DNA of 64,000 nt from Chondrosia reniformis (lineage: Eukaryota > Porifera > Demospongiae > Chondrillida > Chondrillidae), in assembly GCA_947172415.1 (NCBI GenBank), contig OX359190.1, forward strand, positions 8,060,001 to 8,124,000, written 5' to 3'. Below the pieces are notes generated by a model that worked only from the letters and a program-made list of their open reading frames with translations, was not told where the DNA came from and made no database searches. Below are positions 22,376 through 31,700 of this stretch, in pieces. Numbering within the stretch: the stretch's first letter is position 1; each line of letters begins with the position of its first letter. The position numbers and the translations under genes are program-made.

Positions 22376-22510
22376 CTGCTCTATACGTAGTTGTTACTCT
22401 TTTGTTGTCATCCATCACAGAATTAAAATTATGCATTTTTTTCACTCCCACATCATATATTTTACAAGTGATTCTATTGAAGAAACAGTAGCTATATATT
22501 TACAGAAACA
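22376..22510 (+). repeat. 3' flank of the TPR-like gene, displaced by insertion
   Basis: This segment (TTTTGTTGTCATCCATCACA to GAAGAAACAGTAGCTATA) matches 27685-27790, which lies only about 100 bp after the stop codon of the duplicated gene copy. In the intact gene it lies about 1.5 kb after the stop, so the DNA between about 20945 and 22370 is an insertion that the duplicate lacks. Confidence 0.75.
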
Positions 22511-22985
22511 GTAGCTATGCTAATTTGTTTGATTGAGAAGAATTCATCATGCACCTTGTAAACATGTTGCTCCTTTGCAGCTATATACAGTACTCAATGT
22601 GAAATATCTGTCAGACTCTTTGTATCTGTCTAATCTAGCTAGTTACCTAGCTACCTAGATATATGTACATGTACATGTGGAATGTGCATGCCTAATCTGC
22701 AACTGGTTATATATATACTCTTGGGATTGGACCTTGCAGGTCCTAATATACATACAGTATACATAAATTAGATGGGTCTGAATTAAGGTTACAATCATAT
22801 TTATACTTAGAAAAACAATTCTTAAAGCTCGGAACTTTATAAATTAAAAAGTATATAGCCACTTAAAGCTTAGGCAAGTAATAATCACCAATAATCACCG
22901 CAGATTTGCCTTGAGTGTGAGCTAGGAGTATCGACGATTGGTTGCATGCATTCACATAAACAACAGGGTTAGAGACCATTTGGTA

Positions 22986-23131
22986 ACTTGCACACAAGGG
23001 ACATTAATATTGTACATGAAAAAATTGAAGGCCCCAGCCTTTATGTCCCTGTGAGAGGAAATCCAAAGCTGCAAGGGGCCATGCAAAAAGGAGTCACTTT
23101 ATCCTTCCAATATCAAGATAGGAGCCCTATA
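22986..23131 (+). CDS. Possible orphan exon, unrecognised
   Basis: A coding-like open frame (VHEKIEGPSLYVPVRGNPKL, then GAMQKGVTLSFQYQDRSP) stands out from the AT-rich flank by balanced base composition. It is about 45 residues and has no clear start, stop or acceptor. It may be an exon of a decayed or partly assembled gene together with the following pieces. Not recognised. Confidence 0.3.
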
Positions 23132-23423
23132 AAGTATATATTATTTTTTGTACACTACATGTATATACATTATGCTCCATTAAATTGAATATTAAGGTGA
23201 CTATATATTATATTAGGGGTCACCAACAGCATATCCTAGGAGTATTGTATGAACCAAATATTCACAATATCGTCATTTTAAGGGAATTTTAATTTAGGCA
23301 TCGGTTTCCTGTACTAAATAAACTTCAATATGAACAAGCAACTTTTATACTTCTATATAGGAGTATTTTATTATTATACATGCTTAATAATTATATAGTG
23401 CATTGTACTTTGCTTATGTATAG

Positions 23424-23504
23424 CTATCTGATATTCTTGGAGATGCAGCAAGAGGATTGCAAGCATTTATCAGGAAAGCTTTGGATTGGCCAGAGTACCA
23501 GTAG
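23424..23504 (+). pseudogene. Relic last exon of an M14 carboxypeptidase
   Basis: After a TATGTATAG acceptor the 26-codon frame LSDILGDAARGLQAFIRKAL...WPEYQ-stop matches the last exon of the intact carboxypeptidase (60697-60777) with few changes, and the 3' flank (23505-23640) also matches. No other carboxypeptidase exons precede it within several kb, so it is a stranded fragment with an intact frame. Confidence 0.75.
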
Positions 23505-23760
23505 ACTAGCATGTGTTTAATAGCCACAGGTTCTAGCCATTTAATTACTATAAAACTAATAACCATTATACACAGACTTGCAGTTTTTGCATTGTGTTGT
23601 ATTCACCAACTAACTGATATTCTACTGTTTGTTTCTTGTGTATATTGTCTTTGACAATGTATATTATTTATGAAATGGAAAATAATCTTCATGAATACTG
23701 TGTGTAGTTAAAACAATGGTGAATTAAAACACAACAGTAGCAATATAGTTTCTTCTTTAG

Positions 23761-24002
23761 TGTATAGCTTACTGTACGTACATGATGACGCCCTGGTGGA
23801 AGTCGCTTACTCTCGAATCCTCCAAGGTTGTAAGACAGTTCTAGATGGATTAATTATGGAGATGCTTCAGAGAGGAATGAAAAGTAGAGAAAAGGAGAAA
23901 GGTAGTGATGTTCACAGCGATACTGACGACTCAGAGGTGGTGTGTGATGATCTGCAGGAAGGTATTCAGTCTTGGTTCTGTCTGGAACAAGTGGGCGAGT
24001 GA
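23761..24002 (+). CDS. Possible terminal exon of an unrecognised gene
   Basis: An open frame after a TTTCTTCTTTAG acceptor encodes about 80 residues ending in TGA, with an amphipathic helix (LVEVAYSRILQGCKTVLDGL) and then an acidic Ser/Asp stretch (GSDVHSDTDDSEVVCDD). Codon use looks genuine, but no upstream exon is evident. It is not known whether it joins 22986-23131. Confidence 0.35.
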
Positions 24003-24355
24003 CTGCACTGATGAGCTGGTGAATACAAATCACACTATACTATGTAAGATGTAAGTTAATTTAAAATACCGTATTTATGAATTCGAGCATGCGTTAGACA
24101 TTTAAATTCACAAACCTATACTTCTTCGCTCTAATCGTTTTACAGATTTATTAACGTTTAACTGCTGGTTAGCGCGAGATTAAGAAAAGCTTCGGAGAGA
24201 TTCGACTGACGACTCCTTTATGCACCACAAATTGGTAACGTTATCAAATTCACCAGTTAGCTACTGCGATGAATATTGTTCTCGCGCCTCACTTCAATTT
24301 TAACGGTCAGCGCTTCGTCAGCCATTTTGTATCTATGTATGAGTCAAAACATAAT
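24003..24355. other. Intergenic DNA before a compact promoter
   Basis: No ORF. GC content and CpG frequency rise toward 24,300, where the promoter-like cluster begins. Confidence 0.4.
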
Positions 24356-24361
24356 TAAGGC

Positions 24362-24438
24362 TGACGTCATCTAAACACGTGACCATCGATTCCTAATTTG
24401 GATTTTGCGCGGGAAAAATGGAATGCGGCCATATAAAA
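24362..24438 (+). promoter_or_regulatory. Compact promoter: CRE, E-box, E2F-type site and TATA box
   Basis: In 77 bp on the plus strand there are TGACGTCA (24362-24369, perfect CRE palindrome), CACGTG (24376-24381, E-box), TTTTGCGCGGGAAA (24403-24416, matching the E2F consensus) and TATAAAA (24432-24438). The order and spacing are those of a core promoter firing rightward, with initiation expected near 24460-24470. The sites are seen directly; their activity is inferred. Confidence 0.6.
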
Positions 24439-24459
24439 GATAGCGAGGTGTGAAAAATC

Positions 24460-25130
24460 TCAGTTTACCCCCAGTGGTTTACTTGACGCGTGTGGTTGCT
24501 AAAGTTTCTGTGCCTGACGGTGGTCTTTCCTTATCCCGAGTAGTCCTGTTCGGAGCGCTAGACAAGTAGACCCAGGATTCCCCTTGGCTCCGCCAGCGAG
24601 CTGAGAATGCGGCCTGGTGTCACGTTGGATATGCAATCTGATCAGGAACTCAGTGGGAGGGTTGGTGCTTGGGATTGGTCCTCACTAGCTCTGGCTTCGG
24701 CTGGGGTCTGACGGCACGGAGATTGAGGTAATCGCGTAACTATGTAAGTTGAAGTCGGTTGTCGACACCTGATTTGGGCAGTTGTTTCGCCAGTCCCCAC
24801 TTCAAGGACGTCATCCGATCCTGAGGAGTTAAAGGTGTGGCAACACACCGATTCTCATCGGGGCAGTTTGCGGTTCGGGAGGGTCGGACTTGGCATAGGC
24901 TGAAAGTGAGGCTAACGCTGATCGATTCCTATGTCATGGCTAGTAACTCCATGAGTGCAGATTACTGCGCAGTTACAGCTTCTGTTACACAATAGTTAGT
25001 GTCAACGCTGTGGGGTGGGGCACGATGTACTTTCACCTCCTCGTGGTGTGCCCTGGGACAGCTCTACTTGAGTTGTGCTGAGAGAAGTACATGACCAGTC
25101 TCAAGCTATTTTTCTCGAGTTAAGTGTTAT
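24460..25130 (+). ncRNA. Candidate transcribed, GC-rich region without long ORF
   Basis: Downstream of the promoter cluster is about 650 bp of sequence clearly richer in G+C and CpG than the rest of the window, without a plus-strand ORF of note. It could be a noncoding RNA or a 5' exon. GAG|GTAATC near 24726 and CTGTAG|GATAATGG at 25181-25194 are possible donor and acceptor sites leading to the short ORF at 25191. I could not match it to a known RNA family by eye. Confidence 0.35.
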
Positions 25131-25190
25131 TCAAGTTATGAAACATCTAATTGCATCAGTATATTTTATGTTTTTTCATTCTGTAGGATA

Positions 25191-25313
25191 ATGGAGGAGC
25201 TGCTGTGTCTTGAACTATTTTGTGAAATGCAAATTGTGGCTTTGTATATGGTATATGCAGTTTGTTTTCTTGAAGTTTTTCATTGGACAGTTACTGTCTT
25301 ATTTGACATTTGA
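25191..25313 (+). CDS. Short ORF after an acceptor site downstream of the E2F/TATA promoter
   Basis: ATG at 25191 lies 4 bp after CATTCTGTAG. It opens a 40-codon frame (MEELLCLELFCEMQIVALYM, then a hydrophobic helix to LFDI) ending in TGA. It would be a tiny membrane-anchored or secreted peptide, or the end of a spliced transcript. Chance occurrence is possible. Confidence 0.25.
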   Translation: MEELLCLELFCEMQIVALYMVYAVCFLEVFHWTVTVLFDI

Positions 25314-25727
25314 ATGAGTTGTCTTACAATATTGTAACATGATTGCCTATGAATACATTAATATTCTTGTGACAAGTTGCATTAGTGTAGAATCCTTTAA
25401 ACTCTTGCCCAGTGCTTGCTGGATAAGTTGGCCAAGGCACTGTGAGCAGAGAGAAACATGAAATAAGAAATTGACGATTATATGTATGTATGTATGTATG
25501 TAACGTGATGAGGCTATACCAAGAGTCATCACAAAACATTCTCTTCTACTGCTTTGGCTAAGGAGTCCAACTGGAAACATTTCTCTTTCTGTTGACCAAT
25601 CAGGCTTTTCCATTCTAAATTATGTTTTGACTTCATTTCACATCCACTATAATACAAGAAAGTTGTGTTTAAAATCACCACTGATTAGTGTGAATGGCAA
25701 CTACATGAATACAGCATGCATTGCTGT
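25314..25727. other. Intergenic DNA
   Basis: AT-rich, with a (TATG)n microsatellite near 25482-25500. Minus-strand open frames here have no recognisable content. Confidence 0.4.
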
Positions 25728-25870
25728 GGTAATTGTAGCTCAGTGGCAGAGCACTGGTGGTCATAACTAGTTGTCCTGCAGGTTTAACTCCCAGCAATTT
25801 TTGCTTCTTTCTTTAAAAAATTCCTCTTTGTGATGTTTGAGGATTTGATTATCACTTTGAATATGTTATG
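25728..25870 (+). repeat. tRNA-derived SINE copy 2
   Basis: A box TAGCTCAGTGG at 25736-25746 and a B-box-like GGTTTAACTCC at 25781-25791 have the spacing of a tRNA promoter. The 3' tail (GATTATCACTTTGA) is shared with the copy at 8390-8540. Over 80 percent of positions appear identical between the two. Confidence 0.8.
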
Positions 25871-25979
25871 ATAAGGTATGCATATGTTATGTGTCTATTA
25901 TACCTATAGCTTTCTTTTGAAATGTGCATGACTTTTGATCTTAAATCCTCCATCTGTGTTTTGAATGTCTCTACTATGG

Positions 25980-26890
25980 CTCTATACCATGCAGTTTCAA
26001 ATACTATAGCACATGAATTTTGAGCACATTAATGCAGTCTGAGTAATTATATGCATTTCTCTACAATTTTACATAGCAAGTAATTAATAAAATGGATAAC
26101 ACTATATTTATACAAGATTATCAACAAACGTATATATATATGTAGCTAGATCTGGTTATATACAAAGGTTTTTGTCTGACTGTAATTATAATTGCATATG
26201 TCATATATGATGAAGTATTATAATTATAAAAGTCACATCTTAAAGAAATAACTATTATTATTATTAATTTGGTTACCACACTATACTTATGACCATCAAC
26301 GTGACAATTGGACATGACATTGTGAAAACTGTCTATGTGGTTATACTTTTTTAGATGTCTGGACTGCCATTGCATGAGTTACCTATATATAATACATATT
26401 ATATAGGTAATTCAATGGCTAATAAAGGATCTTGTCAGCGAATTTTGCATTCAGATTACATTTATTTATAGTACGTATTTCCTTACAGGGCTTTACTTTT
26501 ACAATTACAAAAGGGACACCTAAAGAGGTAACAGATAAGTCACAACTAGGTGGGACATTAATTCAATGGTGAGACATAATACATGTAAATGTATATATAA
26601 ATATATATTTAGTAACTGTTGTCATGGGCGACAAGGGATTATACAGTTGTAACCACTAGCTTAAGGCTTTGTCATTTTACACTTTTAAACACAATCCACT
26701 GCACAACCCTCATCCAATCCGCCTAAGATTCCACTGAACAGATTAATTTGCATTTGGGTCTTCAGCAACTGAAGCCATACACCCGAGTCAAAATGTCTGA
26801 ATCCTAAAAAAACCAATTGCGTCTCTAGCTGCTCAAAAGATGAACCATCTCGAAGACATGTTTAGTGCAGTTAGAAATTAATTCCTATAA
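25980..26890 (+). pseudogene. Carboxypeptidase relic (exons 7-8 and flanking introns)
   Basis: This block is collinear with 59325-60150 in the intact carboxypeptidase. The exon-7 equivalent (from about 26078) hits an early in-frame TAA. The exon-8 equivalent (26489-26568) keeps an open frame, GFTFTITKGTPKEVTDKSQL then GGTLIQW, and the same phase-2 donor. At about 26890-26920 the similarity stops and sequence from the TPR-like gene begins, so the two relics are fused end to end. Confidence 0.75.
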
Positions 26891-26920
26891 TTTAATGATT
26901 ACCTATATATATAGAGTCAA

Positions 26921-27586
26921 TCTTGGGATGTCTTCTTCATGAGCACCTAGCCACTCTTTACAGTCATATGGGGGACACGGTCAAGGCTAATTTACATATT
27001 GAGGCTGCTTTGAATCTAGCAACTTTTCATTGATGATGTTGCCACATTTAACACTTACTGGTCAAAAGGCTGGCTCCTAAAAAAGGAGAAGACCGAATAT
27101 GGTAATATGGATACAGAAAAGATGATTGATGACTATTTCAATAAGCCAATGATTCAGTTGCAGGGGATGAAAGGATGGTTTAGAGCATTCTATGAAACAC
27201 ACAAAATGGCCAAGACACAGCACCATCTCAAGCAAGCCCAATATTACATGAAGAGAAGGATGGACCCAAAGAAAGACCATGCAGTGTTTGAGACTTTACA
27301 GAGAGCAAGTCACATGCTCAACAGCACTGATGTTGAAATGTTGACAAGAGAGTCAACCTTCTCCGAAGATCCATTCTGGCTCCCATTTTACCATCATCTT
27401 CAGCTTTTCATTAAAATATACCAGAGTGGGGACTGTGCTGAAGAATACAAAGTTGCCATTGATCAACATAAAACTACAGCCTTTGAAGGATGGATGTCCA
27501 GCAAGCGATATGATCTTGCTAAAGAGATTGCAGAATTATTAAACTATCCCAAGCTAAATCAGAGAGTTAGAGATTGTCAAACATAA
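26921..27586 (+). pseudogene. 5'-truncated, frameshifted copy of the TPR-like gene
   Basis: Near-identical to 20235-20900 of the intact gene. It starts abruptly in mid-exon and has one extra T at about 27023 (GCAACTTTTCATTGATG against GCGACTTTCATTGATG), which shifts the frame. Beyond the shift, 159 codons remain open to the same stop, with only a few substitutions. No promoter or first exon is present. The copy also carries the natural 3' flank without the transposon insertion found after the parent gene. Confidence 0.85.
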
Positions 27587-27599
27587 GGCTGAGTTTGAA

Positions 27600-28256
27600 T
27601 TGCTTTGATCAAATCTTATGACATTGTGTATATATAGATCCCCATACAAAGTATTTTGCACTATACGTATATATACAGTTCTTACTTTTTTGTTGTAATC
27701 CATCACATGATTAAAATTATGCATGCTTTTTTACTCCCACGTCATATGTTTGCAATTGCAAGTGATTCTATTGAAGAAACAGTAGCCATATTTACTAGTG
27801 CGTATACATAGTTCTCAGGGTAGACTTCGTTCCCTAGTTCATAATTATTATTTTATATTAATGATTATTTAGTACTTCTATCTTCCAGCATAAGTTCACA
27901 AGTTAGTGCTGAAAAAGAAGAAATGAACTTCAGAATATATAAGGGCATTGCACTGGCTAGCCACTTTCCTAATGTTGAAGAACATCAATTTACATGAACA
28001 ACTGTAAATATATGAAATATAACCGAAAATTTGAATAGTTGTTGAATTGTTAAGTGTTAATTGATAATACATTGAATAGAGTAACCTTGTTTTTTCTCAA
28101 CCATCCCTACTTAGAGAGTACTACATGTACAGTACTTTTGATATACTTCTACTTTGAGTGAATTGCGGCATTCACGCATCATCAATAATTTTTTATACAA
28201 TATATATATTCATTAGAGTAAATTATGTAAGTCAAAATTACTTGGCGAAGATGTGC
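27600..28256. other. Intergenic DNA with a transposon terminus
   Basis: 27685-27790 is the 3' flank shared with 22376-22510. 28025-28128 is the inverted partner of the transposon end at 20953-21060, ending in CCATCCCTACTTAGAGAGT. The remainder is AT-rich and featureless. Confidence 0.5.
28025..28128 (-). mobile_element. Terminal repeat of a transposon, right copy
   Basis: The reverse complement begins AGTACTCTCTAAGTAGGGAT and follows the left copy (20953-21060) through ATTCAATGTATTATCAATTA to TTTTCGGTT. Orientation is inverted relative to the left copy. Confidence 0.7.
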
Positions 28257-28731
28257 TCAGTATGGTAGCTGTGTTCCATTTACTGTCACTTTCTTCACAT
28301 GTTTGTTCTCTTTGAGAGCACGACTGAGTATATTTCTAAACTGACTGACACAGTCTTCTTGTAGGCGAATATGAATATCAAAACATTTGACTTTAGCTTT
28401 ACTGACAGCAGCTACAATAGAATAATCCAAATCCTTTTGAAGAACAATAGAATGATCCATAGACGAATCCCTTTGAAGATTTGTATACCTCTTTATAAAC
28501 ATAATGTAATAAAGTAAAAGAAGAAACATGCATTTTTAAAACCATTAAGGATCTTGTAACGGAAAATACCACTTACCCACAAGTGAGGCCAATCCCTAAT
28601 ACTCAGTCTTTCCAGTGATTCATCTCTTGTGTGTAGGGAATGCAATATTGGTAGAGGATCAATACTTTGAAGAGTAAGTCTCTTCAGCTGTGGCATATTC
28701 AGAACAGGTACAACATCTTCTCTGCTGCACT
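28257..28731 (-). CDS. NLR last two exons: leucine-rich repeats, second block and stop
   Basis: Exon 28731-28577 (EDVVPVLNMPQLKRLTLQSI, LPILHSLHTRDESLERLSIR) is homologous to exon 36745-36594. Exon 28490-28257 (IVAAVSKAKVKCFDIHIRLQ, LKENKHVKKVTVNG, ending QLPY-stop) is homologous to exon 36361-36179. The pair therefore arose by duplication of a two-exon LRR cassette inside the gene. The intervening 6 kb intron is full of transposons. Confidence 0.8.
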
Positions 28732-31700
28732 CTGCAAAATAAATAGACAGAAAATAATTACAATGAAATATTTGATATATTATATACCTGAAATAAGGTA
28801 TATAGATGACACACATGATAATGATCATATATATTGTCAAAAGCTATACATACAAACTTGTACTAATTGCTATATATCTTATTATAACATTAGTAATCAA
28901 ACCACATCTATATATCTATATAAAATATATATAGTTGTTTATGCTTAGTGGCAGAATATACTGGTTGCTAATGTCCAACCATGGAGTTCTATAGGTTTGA
29001 TTCACAATAACTGCTGCTTTTTGCTTTTCACAATTCCTTATATACCTTATAAACTATAATATAATATTATATATAAACCTTGTGCACATAGATCCACTAT
29101 AAAAGGCTATATATATAATAGCCAATTACATAAAAAGTACTGTCATATGCTACATGTACAGGCCAGAAGTATATATACGTAGCTGGCTGATTGATAACAT
29201 AAAAGTTGTGTTGTGGTGTTAACTGATACTATAATATATATGTATACTAATTAGATCAACCTCGACCACCATAGGGGAGACCCTAAAAATGTCACCTTAA
29301 TTGTGTTTAAATTCTTTAACTTTCGTGCCTTAGACCTCGCATGAGTGCCCTCAAAGTCGAGTTTTTGTCGAGATTTATTTGAGTGCTTCGCTCAATTGGT
29401 AGAGTGACTTGACCTCGACCCTCGCAAATGTATATATGCATTACTTTTGGTGTGTACTGTGTATACGTAGAGTCAGTCTTTTATTGTCTCTTAAAGTAAG
29501 AGTTTCACAAAACAATACGTACGTATATATAATGGTAAATATTATAGATGTACAATACAGCTAGATACACTGTACTATATATATAGTCCAGCAATCAAAA
29601 TGATCAATGTTACATTCATTATTATAGATAGGCTGTTTAATATCAAAACTCACCGTCTATAATGGATCCATGTTAATGATTTCATTGCCAATGGAGACAA
29701 TATTAGAAAAATGGAAGCCAATTAAACAAGTATTATACTGTGTATACGTATAATATTTAATAACACATATATATAAGATTTAATTTAATGTTTGACTTTT
29801 CTTATAGTCTACGTATATAGGATAATACTTCAAATATTTTACAATATTTTATGCAAATATATCTTGAATTTTACATTTATTATACTCACAGCACAAATCC
29901 TTTGGTACCATAGCTATAGAAAAATAAATAAAGCTCAGGGATGAAGCAAATATGACATACATGTGTATAATAATAAAGAAAAACATGGAAACTCTTAATT
30001 GAAATAACAAATCATACATTTAACACAAAAGCATGTGCAGGACGTATAAATTCCACTGGCAGAGGTTTAATTAAATTTAATGCAAATTATATATAATATC
30101 GTCCATGCATGAAATACAGAACATCACAGAGTGCTGAATATTTGTGATAGGAATAATTAATCATTGGGAGATATTACACCTGACCAACCAAGTGATTGAA
30201 ATCCTATTAAATGGCTACCTGTGATTACTAATAAATTACCATCCAAAAAGTTCAATGTTCGAGACAAGTTAGGAAACGAGGCATATGTGACACAAAATAT
30301 ATAATAAATCTTTTGGATATATAAACATTTAAACATTAAGGCTTAATGAAATTAATATTACTTATATATAATAAATATAATTCATGAAATGTTGAACATC
30401 ATAGCCTGTTATATGGTGATTAAAAATATGTTATAATGCCAAAGGTATGGGTTGGCTAATAGACAACAACTCATCCCAATTTGTGTGGGGGACTAACTGG
30501 AAAAATACATACCGTATAGTGGGAAAATTTCACGAGGTTTAATGTTCGCGATTTTCTTTACAAACTGCTGATACACTTTTTATGAATTCTTAATTAAATA
30601 ATCAATACTGATGTAATATTTTATCTGCATTCTTTGCAATATTATATACATAAAGATAAGAAACAGAAATTGCTTAATCGAACTTACAGCCTAAAGTTAT
30701 ATATGGACCATGTTGGAGACAAGTTCAGGAGTGAGGCACATATATGAAATTGGAAAGAAAAAATATTGCATGGCAGAAATGTTTTTGGCATCAAGCAATA
30801 ATAAACAAAGGCACATAACAGCAATTTAATATATACGTATATATTGTAATTTCATCCTTTGAAATCTTAGTGAGTCTTATTTTTAATGCATACAAACTGC
30901 TGATACACTTTTTATGAATTCTTAATTAAATAATCAATACTAAAGTAATGTTTTATCTGCATTCTTTGCAATATTATATACATAAAGATAAGAAACAGAA
31001 ATTGCTTAATCGAACTTACAGCCTAAAGTTATATATGGACCATGTTGGAGACAAGTTCAGGAGTGAGGCATATACAGTGAAAACTGGTTAACGAGAAATT
31101 CACGGTGCAAGCCAAATCATTTCTCGTTAACAGTATTTCTTGTTATCAGATCTCCATACATGTAATGTAATGATCCAAAAGTGTATCTATATATATGCAT
31201 ATAAACACGCTTCAAACTATATAAACGCTTCGTCGATATCAGAGTAGGCTGCTTCGCGAAGACGTTTCCTACTCCCGTTGGCGCTGGAGTTTTCTACCTC
31301 GACTTTAGTCCTGTTCTTCAAGAACGTAGACATTGTCGAATTGGGAATGTTGTACTTTTTACAAATTTCCGACTTAGAGAGCCTTTTGGCGTCAATCTCT
31401 TCGAAATTTTTATCTTGAAATCTATCGAGTAGCTTCGTTGCTTCTTCGCGACTGCCATCTTGACAAATTACACGTGTTAATGCCTTCGCGTTAACAGGCA
31501 CTTTTCGCGTAAAACGGTATATTTAGTATGGTAAATAACCTGGTCTCGGCGAATTGTTTGTGTTAAGCAATATTTCGTGTAAAGCGACTTCGTGTTAACC
31601 AGTTTTCACTGTATATGAAATTGGAAGAAAAGATATGGCATGGCAGAAATTCTTTTGGCATTAAGCAATAATAAACAAAGGCACATAACAGCAATTAATA

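Noticed and set aside
24642..24848. Minus-strand 68-residue ORF in the GC-rich region
   Set aside because: No start context or homology; it opposes the direction of the promoter cluster.
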